From Mycolicibacterium rhodesiae JS60 (GTDB lineage Bacteria > Actinomycetota > Actinomycetes > Mycobacteriales > Mycobacteriaceae), in NCBI GenBank assembly GCA_000230935.2, contig AGIQ01000001.1, positions 1,914,411 through 1,978,410 of the forward strand: a stretch of 64,000 nt of DNA, given 5' to 3'. The notes beneath the pieces were generated by a model, which was not told where the DNA came from, made no database searches, and saw only the letters and a program-made list of their open reading frames with translations. Positions 31,521 to 40,036 of this stretch are shown in pieces (position 1 is the first letter of the stretch; every line of letters starts with the position of its first letter). Both the position numbers and the translations under genes were made by a program.

Positions 31521-33737
31521 GTGGTCAGCCTCGGCGACCGGCTCGACGGCATCCTGGGCGGCAAGGCGGCCGGCCTGCTCGACGAGGTGTTCGGCATCCG
31601 CACTGTCGACGATCTGCTGCGGCACTACCCGCGCAAGTACATCCACGGGATGTCGGTCTGGGGCGAGGACGAGGTGCCGCCGGAGGAGGGTGAGCACATC
31701 ACCCTGGTCGGCGAGATCGACAAGGCCGAGGTCCGCTGGACCAACCGCCAGCCCAAACGCGAATACCTGGTCATCACACTGGGCACCGGGCGACGCAAGG
31801 TCACCGCGACATTCTTCAACGCCAAGTACCTCAAGAACGAGTTGGTCAAGGGCGTCCGGCTGATGCTGTCCGGGGAGGTCGGTTTCTTCAAGGGCAACAT
31901 GCAGCTGACCCACCCGGACTTCCTGGTGCTGAACTCGCCGAAGGGCCGGGTGTTCGGCAGCAAGTCGCTCAAGACGATCGCGGACACCTCGACGTCGCAG
32001 AGCGGCGAGCTCGCGATGTCGGCGTTCGAGCGCGATTTCTTCCCGATCTACCCGGCCAGCTCCAAGCTGCAGAGCTGGGACATCTATGCCTGTGTACAGC
32101 AGGTGCTCGCCGTCCTCGACCCGATCGCCGACCCGCTGCCGAAAACCGTTGTGGAGCAGCGTGGTTTGATCGACGAAGGTACTGCGCTGCGCGACATTCA
32201 CGTGGCCGAGCGGGAGCCGGAACGGGAGGCCGCTCGCGCGCGGCTGCGGTTCGACGAGGCCGTCGGCATGCAGTGGGCGCTGGCGCAGCGCCGGCACGGC
32301 GAGCTCGGTGAATCCGGGCCGCCCGCGCCACATCGTGACGACGGGCTGGCCGCCGCTTTGATGCAGCGGCTGCCGTTCGAGCTGACCGCGGGTCAACGCG
32401 AGGTGCTCGGCGTGGTCACCGCGGAATTGGCCGCGACCAAACCGATGAACCGGTTGCTGCAGGGCGAGGTCGGCTCGGGCAAGACGATCGTGTCGGTGCT
32501 GGCGATGCTCCAGATGGTCGACGCCGGATATCAGTGCGCGCTGCTGGCACCGACGGAAGTCCTTGCCGCCCAGCATGCCCGGTCGATCCGCGATGTGCTC
32601 GGTCCGCTGGCGATGGCCGGTCAGCTCGGCGGTGAGGAAGGTGCGACCCGGGTGGCGCTGCTGACCGGTTCGATGTCGGCGGCCCAGAAGCGGCAGGTGC
32701 GCGACGAGGTGGCGGCGGGGGAGGCGGGCATCGTGATCGGCACCCACGCGCTGCTGCAGGAGGCGGTGGAGTTTCACCGGCTGGGTTTCGTCGTCGTCGA
32801 CGAGCAGCACCGGTTCGGGGTCGAACAGCGAGACCGCTTGCGCGCCAAGGCCCCCGACGGTCTGACCCCTCATCTGCTGGTGATGACGGCCACGCCGATC
32901 CCGCGCACGGTCGCGCTCACGGTGTACGGCGATCTGGAAACCTCGACCATGCGCGAACTTCCGCGCGGCCGCCAGCCGATCACCACCAACACGATCTTCA
33001 TCAAGGACAAGCCGCAGTGGCTGGCCCGGGCGTGGCAGCGGATCATCGAAGAGGTCGGCGAGGGCAGGCAGGCCTATGTCGTGGCGTCCCGCATCGACGA
33101 GGACGACAAGACCGCCACGGCATCCGACGGACCGCCCGCCGAGACCGTCCTGACGTTGTTCAAGCACCTCGGTCACGGGCCGCTGTCGGGGCTGCGGCTG
33201 GGTCTGATGCACGGGCGGCTGCCCGCCGACGAAAAGGACGCGGTGATGGCCTCGTTCCGGGCCGGCGACATCGACGTCCTGGTGTGCACCACCGTGATCG
33301 AGGTCGGCGTCGACGTGCCGAACGCGACCGTGATGGTGGTGATGGACGCCGACCGGTTCGGCATCAGCCAGCTGCACCAGCTGCGCGGCCGCATCGGGCG
33401 CGGGTCGCATGCCAGCCTGTGCCTGCTGGCGACCAAGCTTCCGGCAGCATCCAAGGCGGGTGAGCGGTTGACCGCGGTGGCAGGCACCCTGGACGGCTTC
33501 GCGCTGGCCGACCTGGATCTGCAGGAGCGCCGCGAGGGAGATGTCTTGGGACTCAACCAGTCCGGACGGCCGATCACATTACGCTTCCTGTCGCTGGCCG
33601 AAGATCTCGAGGTCATCGTGGATGCCCGGGAAGTGGCCCAGACGATCTACGCTCACGATCCCGACAACCGCGGTATGGCGATCCTGGCCGGGCAGTTCAC
33701 CGGTGGTGACCGCATCGACTATCTGGACAAGTCATGA
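31521..33737 (+). CDS. recG: ATP-dependent DNA helicase RecG
   Basis: Branched-DNA helicase that reverses stalled replication forks and processes recombination intermediates. The 738-residue protein has the N-terminal wedge/OB domain and helicase motifs: Walker A LQGEVGSGKTIVSVLAM, motif II VVDEQHRFGVEQR, motif III TATPIPRT, motif VI-like QLRGRIGRGSHAS. It follows the FakA-like gene by 2 nt and its stop overlaps the ATG of an exported nuclease gene (ATGA). Confidence 0.97.
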   Translation: MVSLGDRLDGILGGKAAGLLDEVFGIRTVDDLLRHYPRKYIHGMSVWGEDEVPPEEGEHITLVGEIDKAEVRWTNRQPKREYLVITLGTGRRKVTATFFNAKYLKNELVKGVRLMLSGEVGFFKGNMQLTHPDFLVLNSPKGRVFGSKSLKTIADTSTSQSGELAMSAFERDFFPIYPASSKLQSWDIYACVQQVLAVLDPIADPLPKTVVEQRGLIDEGTALRDIHVAEREPEREAARARLRFDEAVGMQWALAQRRHGELGESGPPAPHRDDGLAAALMQRLPFELTAGQREVLGVVTAELAATKPMNRLLQGEVGSGKTIVSVLAMLQMVDAGYQCALLAPTEVLAAQHARSIRDVLGPLAMAGQLGGEEGATRVALLTGSMSAAQKRQVRDEVAAGEAGIVIGTHALLQEAVEFHRLGFVVVDEQHRFGVEQRDRLRAKAPDGLTPHLLVMTATPIPRTVALTVYGDLETSTMRELPRGRQPITTNTIFIKDKPQWLARAWQRIIEEVGEGRQAYVVASRIDEDDKTATASDGPPAETVLTLFKHLGHGPLSGLRLGLMHGRLPADEKDAVMASFRAGDIDVLVCTTVIEVGVDVPNATVMVVMDADRFGISQLHQLRGRIGRGSHASLCLLATKLPAASKAGERLTAVAGTLDGFALADLDLQERREGDVLGLNQSGRPITLRFLSLAEDLEVIVDAREVAQTIYAHDPDNRGMAILAGQFTGGDRIDYLDKS

Positions 33738-34441
33738 GGCGCCGCACGGTCATCTGGCTTGCGGTGATCGCCGCACTGTCGGTGATCGTCGCGGTGCAGG
33801 TGAGGTCCTCGGCCGGCGACGCCGATCCGATGGTCGCGCGGGCCGACGTGCCCACCGTCGCACCGGGAACCGATGTGCTGGGCGGCATCACGATCGTCCC
33901 GCAGCGGGTGCGGGGCAACGATTACCGGCGCGCGGCATTCGGCGATGCGTGGGACGACGACAACTCCGCACCGGGCGGACACAACGGTTGCGACACCCGG
34001 GACGACATCCTGGACCGCGATCTGGTCGACAAGACCTACGTCTTCACCAAGCGGTGCCCGCAAGCGGTGGCCACCGGCGTCCTGCACGATCCGTATACCA
34101 GCGCAGCGATTCCGTTCACCCGCGGTGCGCAGGTCGGTGCCGCAGTGCAGATCGACCATCTAGTACCGCTGGCCTACGCGTGGGACATGGGTGCGCGAGA
34201 CTGGCCGGAGGACGTCAGGATTCGGTTCGCCAACGACCCGGCCAACCTGCTGGCAGTGGCGGGGCAGGTGAATCAGGACAAGGGTGATCAGCCGCCGGGC
34301 GCCTGGATGCCGCCCAACCATGCGTTCTGGTGCCAGTACGCGGTGCAGTTCGCAGCCGTGCTGCACGGTTACTCGCTGCCGGTGGACCAGGCGTCGGCCG
34401 ACGAACTGCGTGAAGCGGCGGCCACCTGCCCCAACGGGTGA
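33734..34441 (+). CDS. Exported HNH-family nuclease (DUF1524-like, Rv2972c-like)
   Basis: A 235-residue protein with an N-terminal signal anchor (residues 5-24) and a DUF1524/GmrSD-type HNH domain: IDHLVPLAYAWDMGA supplies the catalytic DH pair, FANDPANLLAV and VNQDKGD the following asparagine and lysine positions. Cysteines in GCDTRDD, KRCPQ, FWCQY and ATCPNG could form disulfides outside the cytoplasm. The start overlaps the recG stop by 4 nt, so it is translationally coupled to recG although its product should act on the other side of the membrane. Nuclease activity is inferred from the motif. Confidence 0.82.
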   Translation: MRRRTVIWLAVIAALSVIVAVQVRSSAGDADPMVARADVPTVAPGTDVLGGITIVPQRVRGNDYRRAAFGDAWDDDNSAPGGHNGCDTRDDILDRDLVDKTYVFTKRCPQAVATGVLHDPYTSAAIPFTRGAQVGAAVQIDHLVPLAYAWDMGARDWPEDVRIRFANDPANLLAVAGQVNQDKGDQPPGAWMPPNHAFWCQYAVQFAAVLHGYSLPVDQASADELREAAATCPNG

Positions 34442-34525
34442 TCGCGGCGGCACTTCTGCCGAACGACGGTCGTCACCGCAGGTCAAAAAACCGCACGATT
34501 CGTAGTAATCAAGCCCACACCCGTT

Positions 34526-34549
34526 AAATACGTATTTTAAATGCGCAAT
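34526..34549. promoter_or_regulatory. Candidate NsrR operator upstream of nsrR-hmp
   Basis: Imperfect inverted repeat ACGTATTT-T-AAATGCGC (34530-34546) that fits the known NsrR consensus of two ATGYATTT-type half-sites separated by one base, plus a perfect AAATACGTATTT palindrome (34526-34537). It is AT-rich against a GC-rich background and lies just upstream of the likely -10 TAGCGT (34554-34559, 7 nt before the nsrR ATG). Confidence 0.65.
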
Positions 34550-34566
34550 AAACTAGCGTCGCATTC

Positions 34567-35013
34567 ATGCAGCTCACACGCTTCACGGACCTGGGACTCC
34601 GGGCCATGATGCTGCTCGCCACCGGACAGGCACGTGAGCAGCGGGTCACCACCAGAACGGTGGCCGCCGCGGCCGGCGCTTCGGAAAACCACGTCGCCAA
34701 GGCGGTGTCCCGACTGACCGAAATGGGGCTGGTGCACGCCCGGCGCGGCCGTACGGGAGGGCTGGACCTCACCGACGCCGGCCGGGAGGTATCGCTGGGC
34801 TGGTTGGTGCGTCAGCTCGAAGGCGACCGGGAAGTCGTCGACTGCACCGGCCAGTCCGCGTGCCCGCTGATCGCGGGCTGTCGGTTGCGGCGGGTGCTCG
34901 CCGACGCCAAAGAGGCGTTCTATGCCGAACTTGACCGCTACACCATCACTGATCTCGTCGGCAGCACATCGCTGCCGGTCGTTCTGCAACTGAGCACTGC
35001 AACTCACAACTGA
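34567..35013 (+). CDS. nsrR: Rrf2-family nitric-oxide-sensing repressor NsrR
   Basis: A 148-residue Rrf2 regulator: winged helix (MQLTRFTDLGLRAMMLLA, GASENHVAKAVSRLTEMGLV, RRGRTGGLDL) followed by the iron-sulfur loop DCTGQSACPLIAGC, i.e. Cys-x5-Cys-x5-Cys, the NsrR spacing. NsrR holds a [4Fe-4S] cluster whose nitrosylation by NO releases the operator. It is 12 nt upstream of hmp, with an operator candidate in front, so it should repress both. No ribosome-binding site precedes its ATG. Confidence 0.93.
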   Translation: MQLTRFTDLGLRAMMLLATGQAREQRVTTRTVAAAAGASENHVAKAVSRLTEMGLVHARRGRTGGLDLTDAGREVSLGWLVRQLEGDREVVDCTGQSACPLIAGCRLRRVLADAKEAFYAELDRYTITDLVGSTSLPVVLQLSTATHN

Positions 35014-35025
35014 AAGGAAATACCG

Positions 35026-36252
35026 ATGACCACCACCGAAGCTGCCGAGGTTCAGGAACTGGAGCCGGGGCACGCCGAGATCATCAGGGCGACACTGCCG
35101 CTCGTCGGTGCACACGTCGACGAGATCACGCAAGAGTTCTATCGCCGGATGTTCGGTCGTCATCCTGAACTTCTGCGCACCCTGTTCAACCGCGGAAACC
35201 AGGCTCAGGGCTCGCAGCAGCGCGCCCTGGCGGCGTCGATCGCGACCTTCGCCACGCACCTGGTGAATCCGGATCTTCCGCACCCGAGCGAATTGCTTTC
35301 GCGCATCGGCCACAAGCATGCGTCGCTGGGGGTGACCGCCGACCAGTACCCGATCGTGCACGAGCACCTGTTCGCCGCGATCGTCGAGGTGCTGGGTGCC
35401 GACACGGTGACCGCCGAGGTCGCCGCGGCGTGGGACCGGGTGTACTGGATCATGGCCGACACCTTGATCGGCTTGGAGCACGAGCTGTACCGCGCCGCCG
35501 GTGTCGACGACGGCGACGTGTTCCGCCGGCTGCGGGTCACCGCTCGCGAAGATGACCCCTCCGGCGCCGTCCTGCTGACTGTTCGCGGCGACGGGAATTC
35601 CAATACTGGTGCTGCACAATATGTTTCGGTGGGCGTGACGCTGCCCGACGGCGCACGCCAGCTGCGCCAGTACAGCCTGCTGAATGCGCCGGGTGCCGGC
35701 GAGCTGACTTTCGCGGTCAAGCCGGTGGACGCCGAAGGGCCCAACCCGGCCGGCGAGGTGTCCAACTGGATCCGCAGATGCGTGCGGGTGGGCGATCTGC
35801 TCGATGTCACGGTGCCGTTCGGTGACCTGCCGAAACCGCGTAGCGGGACGCCGGTGGTCCTGATCTCCGCCGGTATCGGCATCACTCCGATGGTCGGCTT
35901 GCTGGAATATCTTGTCGCGCAGGGATATCAGGCTCCCGTGCAGGTGCTGCACGCCGACCGCAGCGAGGACAGCCATCCGTTGCGCAAGCGGCACCGGGAA
36001 CTGGTCGACATCTTGCCCAACGCGACTCTGCAGCTCTGGTACGCCGAGGGGGTCGAGCCCGACAGCGCCGGCACCCGCGAGGGGCTGATGAATCTCGAGG
36101 GTGTCGAGATCGCCGACGGCGCCGAGATCTACCTCTGCGGCAATGCGGGATTCGTGCAGGCGGTGCGCGCTCAGCTGACCGGCCGGGGTATCGCGCCAGG
36201 GCGCGTGCACTGCGAGCTGTTCAGCCCGAACGACTGGCTGCTCGACGGCTAG
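35026..36252 (+). CDS. hmp: Flavohaemoglobin / nitric oxide dioxygenase
   Basis: A 408-residue three-domain enzyme that oxidises NO to nitrate with O2 and NAD(P)H. The globin domain (residues 1-150) has B10 Tyr (EFYRRMF), CD1 Phe (TLFNRGNQ) and the proximal His in HKHASLG. The FAD domain has RQYSLLNAP and the NAD domain GIGITPMVGLLEYL; the C-terminus CELFSPNDWL is typical. AAAGGAAAT precedes the ATG. With nsrR it forms an NO-detoxification module lying between the Rv2972c- and Rv2971-like genes. Confidence 0.95.
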   Translation: MTTTEAAEVQELEPGHAEIIRATLPLVGAHVDEITQEFYRRMFGRHPELLRTLFNRGNQAQGSQQRALAASIATFATHLVNPDLPHPSELLSRIGHKHASLGVTADQYPIVHEHLFAAIVEVLGADTVTAEVAAAWDRVYWIMADTLIGLEHELYRAAGVDDGDVFRRLRVTAREDDPSGAVLLTVRGDGNSNTGAAQYVSVGVTLPDGARQLRQYSLLNAPGAGELTFAVKPVDAEGPNPAGEVSNWIRRCVRVGDLLDVTVPFGDLPKPRSGTPVVLISAGIGITPMVGLLEYLVAQGYQAPVQVLHADRSEDSHPLRKRHRELVDILPNATLQLWYAEGVEPDSAGTREGLMNLEGVEIADGAEIYLCGNAGFVQAVRAQLTGRGIAPGRVHCELFSPNDWLLDG

Positions 36253-36256
36253 TAGG

Positions 36257-37078
36257 TCAGCTTGCCGGGTTCGGCCGGAACCGGGTTCCGTCGTCGAGCC
36301 CGGCGAGCGCCGCCATCTCGGCGTCGGTCAGCTCGAAGTCGAACACGTCGGCATTCTGCGCGATCTGTGCCGGATCGGTTGCACCGGGGATGACGACGGC
36401 GCCGAGCTGCAGGCTCCAGCGGATCAGCACCTGTGCCGGTGATTTACCGTGCGCCGCAGCCACTTCGGCGACCGCCGCAAGCTCGAGCAGCGTGCCCTCG
36501 CTCAGCGGGAGGTACGCGCCGGTGATGATCGAACGCTCGGCGTGCACCGCACGCAGCTCGGTCTGGTTGAGCAGCGGATGCAGCTCGACCTGATTGACCA
36601 CCGGCGGGAAGTAGCTCAAGTCGATGATGTCCGACAGGTTGTCGGGAGAGAAGTTCGCGACACCGATCGACTTGATCAGCCCGTCCTGGCGGGACCGCAT
36701 GACGCCGCCCCAGGCGTCGATGTACTTGCCGTTCTGCTCGGCGGGCCAATCCAACAGATAGAGGTCCACATACTCCAGGCCGAGGCGTTCGAGGCTGGCC
36801 TTGACGGCGTCCTGCGAGGACTGGAATCCCTGATCCTCGGTGGCGAGCTTCGTGGCGATGACCAGTTCGTCGCGGGGAATGCCTGACGCGGCGATGGCGC
36901 GCCCGACGGCTTGTTCATTGCCCGGGCTGGTGTCGATCAGCCGATAGCCGGCCTCCAGGGCACTGGCCACCGCACTCTCGGTCTCCTCGACGGACAGCTC
37001 GGCGACGCCGAGGCCAAGCACCGGGATCGTGTTGTCGTCGTTGAGCGTGACGGTGGGGATTGTGGCCGCCGGCGTCAT
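36257..37078 (-). CDS. Aldo-keto reductase-like protein lacking catalytic Tyr and His (Rv2971 position)
   Basis: A 273-residue TIM-barrel protein of the AKR family (AKR5-like), convergent with hmp. The fold signatures are clear: [36 protein letters not shown] and [12 protein letters not shown]. Of the catalytic tetrad, Asp49 and Lys77 remain (RLIDT; ATKLAT), but the loop that should carry the general-acid Tyr is shortened to DTSPGNE, and the His position is Asp110 (YLLDWPA). The NADPH 2'-phosphate site, usually K-S/R-S, reads IPGATDPAQ. It is likely inactive as a classical reductase or has a changed role. The start is the ATG giving MTPAATIP; an upstream ATG extension is less likely. Confidence 0.88.
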   Translation of the reverse strand: MTPAATIPTVTLNDDNTIPVLGLGVAELSVEETESAVASALEAGYRLIDTSPGNEQAVGRAIAASGIPRDELVIATKLATEDQGFQSSQDAVKASLERLGLEYVDLYLLDWPAEQNGKYIDAWGGVMRSRQDGLIKSIGVANFSPDNLSDIIDLSYFPPVVNQVELHPLLNQTELRAVHAERSIITGAYLPLSEGTLLELAAVAEVAAAHGKSPAQVLIRWSLQLGAVVIPGATDPAQIAQNADVFDFELTDAEMAALAGLDDGTRFRPNPAS

Positions 37079-37331
37079 GTCACCTGCCTGTGGAGTCGAA
37101 GTGTGTCGGGGACAGGACCCGGCCACATCGGCTCCGGGGTCAACCGACTTGGGAGACGATAGTACCCAGATTGAAATGTCGTCTGAGCAGGCCCGGCGCG
37201 CCGCGGCAGATACCGAGTCAAATTTGCGGACACGTCAGTCGACGGGCCTGGCCGGAGGCTGCCAGACCGCTGCCGGCGCAGGTCCCGTACGCTGCGGCAA
37301 TGCCGACCACACCACAGTGAGGGGAGCAGTG
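37079..37331. other. 253-nt divergent intergenic region before lipN
   Basis: Separates the AKR-like gene from lipN. GAGGGGAGC at its right edge is the lipN ribosome-binding site. I see no further gene or convincing dyad. Confidence 0.5.
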
Positions 37332-38405
37332 ATGGCGGAGAGCCGGATTGCCAACCGGGCGCGGGCGGCCAGCAGCCGGGCCGGGGTGAAGGTGATCCCG
37401 CGTCTGCCGGGCGGCCTCAAGCGCCTGCTGTCCGGCGGCCGGGCAATCACAATCGACGGCAACACCCTTGATCCCTCAATCCAGATGATGCTCGTCGCGC
37501 AGCGGGCGGCCGGCATGAGCAGTCTGGCGGTCCCCGGTGACCCGATCGCGACCCGGCGGCAGAACCGGGAAGCTACGGCCAGTCTCGACGAGCCCGACGT
37601 CCACGCCGCCGGCATCGAACCCGTCACCATTCCGGGACCGGCGGGGGACATCCCGGCCCGCCACTACCGTCCCGCCGGCGACGCCGGCGCCCCGCTGCTG
37701 GTCTTCTTCCACGGCGGTGGATTCGTCTTCGGGGACCTGGAAACCCACGACTCGGCGTGCCGGTTGATCTGCCGCGATGCCGGGATCAACGTGCTGGCCA
37801 TCGACTATCGACTGGCCCCGGAACACAAGGCGCCCGCGGCCGTCGAGGACTGTTACGCCGCCTATCTCTGGGCGCGCGAGTATGCCACCGCGCTGGGCGC
37901 CGATCCCGACCGGGTGGCGGTCGGTGGTGACAGCGCAGGCGGCTGCCTCGCGGCGGTGGTGACCCGGCAGGCCCGCGATGCCGGTGCGCCGCTGCCAACC
38001 CTGCAATTTCTGATCTATCCGGCCACCGACCTGCGCGGCAACAGCACCTCGCGCACGTTGTTCGCCGAGGGTTTCCTTCTGACCAAGCGCAACATGGACT
38101 GGTTTCAGGATGCTTACGTAGGCGGGTCCGGTCTCGAGGTCACCGACCCGCGGGTTTCCCCGCTCCTGGCCGACGACCTCGCCGGGTTGTCGCCGGCACT
38201 GGTGGTCACTGCCGGGTTCGACCCGCTGCGCGACGAGGGCGAACAGTATGCGGAGAAGCTGCGCGCGGCGGGCGTCATGGTCGATGCCCGACGGATGGGT
38301 CCGATGACCCACGCGTTCCTCAACATGAACGTGCTGGGCGGGCAGGTCAGCCGGTGCAACGCCGAGATGATCTCGGCGTTGCGCGCCCACCTGGCGCGCG
38401 GCTGA
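37332..38405 (+). CDS. lipN: HSL-family esterase/lipase LipN
   Basis: A 357-residue alpha/beta hydrolase of the hormone-sensitive lipase family. The oxyanion motif HGGGF begins at His127, the nucleophile is Ser201 in GDSAGG, and the Asp and His of the triad lie in GFDPLRDEG and MTHAFLNM. M. tuberculosis LipN (Rv2970c), in the same place, hydrolyses short-chain acyl esters. The chosen ATG has a good ribosome-binding site; the long upstream open frame crosses the intergenic region. Confidence 0.93.
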   Translation: MAESRIANRARAASSRAGVKVIPRLPGGLKRLLSGGRAITIDGNTLDPSIQMMLVAQRAAGMSSLAVPGDPIATRRQNREATASLDEPDVHAAGIEPVTIPGPAGDIPARHYRPAGDAGAPLLVFFHGGGFVFGDLETHDSACRLICRDAGINVLAIDYRLAPEHKAPAAVEDCYAAYLWAREYATALGADPDRVAVGGDSAGGCLAAVVTRQARDAGAPLPTLQFLIYPATDLRGNSTSRTLFAEGFLLTKRNMDWFQDAYVGGSGLEVTDPRVSPLLADDLAGLSPALVVTAGFDPLRDEGEQYAEKLRAAGVMVDARRMGPMTHAFLNMNVLGGQVSRCNAEMISALRAHLARG

Positions 38406-38514
38406 CTCGGGGGGCCGGAGCGAAGCGACTTGGGGAATGACAAGGGCTCGGACGCGCCGCCGGTACTCTAGGAGGCGCCAACACCGAGTCATGACAGCGA
38501 GGACCAGCCGACCC

Positions 38515-39363
38515 GTGGCCACCAATAAGAAAAGCGCGCCCCGCTACGACCTGAGAGCCCAGGATCGCAAGCGCAACCTGTTCATCCAGCTGGGACTGAC
38601 CGCGATCGTCGTCATCTTCGCCGTCGGCCTGGTCCTCTACATCGTGATGGGTCACGACAAGAACAAGGGCAACGGCAACGCGCAGGCCGTACGGATCGCC
38701 TCCAGCCAGCTGATCAAGAAGGAGGGCAGCGACGAGCCCAAGGCGGTCCTGTCGCTGTATGAGGACTTCCAGTGCCCGCACTGCCGCGAGTTCGAGAAGG
38801 TGTTCGGTCCGACGATCACCAAGCTCACCGACAGCGGCGCTGTGGCCACCGACTACTACATGGTCGCGATCCTGAACTCGTCCTTCAACAAGAACTACTC
38901 CACGCGCGCCGCCAACGCGGCCTACTGTGTCGCCGACGTGGACAAGGAAGCCTTCCTGCGGTTCCACGGCGCGCTGTTCGCCCAGCAGCCCGAAGAGGGT
39001 TCGGGCACTGCCCCCGACAACAACGCGCTGATCGAAACGGCCCGCCAGGCCGGCGTGCCGACCGACAAGGTTTCGCAGTGCATCAACTCCGGTAAGAACA
39101 GCGACATGGTCGAGGGGCTGGCCGCGGCGGCCAAGATCTCCGCGACGCCGACCATTCGGCTCAACGGCCAGGACATCAGCCCCGCCTCGCCCGAGGATCT
39201 GGTCAACAAGGTCAAGGCCATCGTCGGCAATGTGCCCGGCTTGGATGCCGCTCCGACCCCGGCGCCGGCTGCTCCGGCCTCGGCCCCTGCCGGCGCGGCT
39301 GCTCCTGCCCCGGCTGCCCCGGCCGCTCCCGCACCTGCTGCCCCGGCGACGCCGACGCCATGA
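38515..39363 (+). CDS. Membrane-anchored DsbA-like thioredoxin-fold protein (Rv2969c-like)
   Basis: A 282-residue protein: short basic N-terminus, one membrane helix (about residues 20-42), a DsbA/thioredoxin-fold domain with active-site CPHC (DFQCPHCREF), a second Cys pair at AYCVAD and QCINSG, and a long Ala/Pro tail absent from the M. tuberculosis protein. It should introduce disulfides into exported proteins, with the next gene (VKOR) reoxidising it; the ATGA overlap of the two supports this. The GTG start aligns with Rv2969c; an ATG eight codons upstream (38491) is an alternative. Confidence 0.9.
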   Translation: MATNKKSAPRYDLRAQDRKRNLFIQLGLTAIVVIFAVGLVLYIVMGHDKNKGNGNAQAVRIASSQLIKKEGSDEPKAVLSLYEDFQCPHCREFEKVFGPTITKLTDSGAVATDYYMVAILNSSFNKNYSTRAANAAYCVADVDKEAFLRFHGALFAQQPEEGSGTAPDNNALIETARQAGVPTDKVSQCINSGKNSDMVEGLAAAAKISATPTIRLNGQDISPASPEDLVNKVKAIVGNVPGLDAAPTPAPAAPASAPAGAAAPAPAAPAAPAPAAPATPTP

Positions 39364-39995
39364 GCGTGACGACCCCGGCCCCGGTGGAACCGACAGACCC
39401 CGCGCAGGCGGGGCCCGCGCCGGACGGGGTCCTGGTCCGCGCGGCCAGCGCGTGGTGGGTGCTGATCGCCGGCGTGGTCGGACTGCTCTCCTCGGCCACC
39501 CTGACGATCGAGAAGATCGAGATTCTTCTCAATCCGTCCTACGTGCCGAGCTGCAGCATCAACCCGGTTTTGTCGTGCGGCTCGGTGATGATCACCGAGC
39601 AGGCGTCGGCATTCGGCTTTCCCAATCCGTTGATCGGTATCGCCGGGTTCTCGGTCGTCGTGGTCACCGGCGTCCTCGCGGTGACGAAGGTGCGCCTGCC
39701 GAGGTGGTACTGGGTGGGCCTGACGATCGGCACCACGCTGGCCGTGGTGTTCATCCACTGGTTGATCTTCCAGACGCTGTACCGCATCGGCGCGCTGTGC
39801 CCGTACTGCATGGTGGTGTGGGCGGTCACGATCCCGCTGCTGGTCGTGGTGTCGTCGATTGCGTTCCCGGCCGGCGGCAACCCGGTGGCCCGAGTGATCT
39901 ACACCTGGCGCTGGTCGATCGTCGCGCTCTGGTTTACAGCGATCGTCTTGATGATCCTGGTCCGGTTCTGGAACTACTGGTCGACGTTGATCTAG
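39360..39995 (+). CDS. Vitamin K epoxide reductase family protein (DsbB-like, Rv2968c-like)
   Basis: A 211-residue integral membrane protein with about five helices. It has the VKOR active site CPYC in the fourth helix region (ALCPYCMVVW) and the loop cysteine pair SCSINPVLSCGSV. Bacterial VKOR passes electrons from DsbA-like partners to menaquinone, replacing DsbB in actinobacteria. It overlaps the DsbA-like gene by 4 nt and is followed by pyc after 41 nt. Confidence 0.95.
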   Translation: MSVTTPAPVEPTDPAQAGPAPDGVLVRAASAWWVLIAGVVGLLSSATLTIEKIEILLNPSYVPSCSINPVLSCGSVMITEQASAFGFPNPLIGIAGFSVVVVTGVLAVTKVRLPRWYWVGLTIGTTLAVVFIHWLIFQTLYRIGALCPYCMVVWAVTIPLLVVVSSIAFPAGGNPVARVIYTWRWSIVALWFTAIVLMILVRFWNYWSTLI

Positions 39996-40036
39996 CCGCC
40001 CGGCGCGGGGGTGGGTCGCACGGGTAGGGTACTTGG

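Noticed and set aside
31026..33410. 794-codon open frame on the minus strand opposite recG
   Set aside because: Low-complexity His/Val/Arg-rich translation with no family motifs; a GC-skewed third-position shadow of the recG and FakA-like genes.
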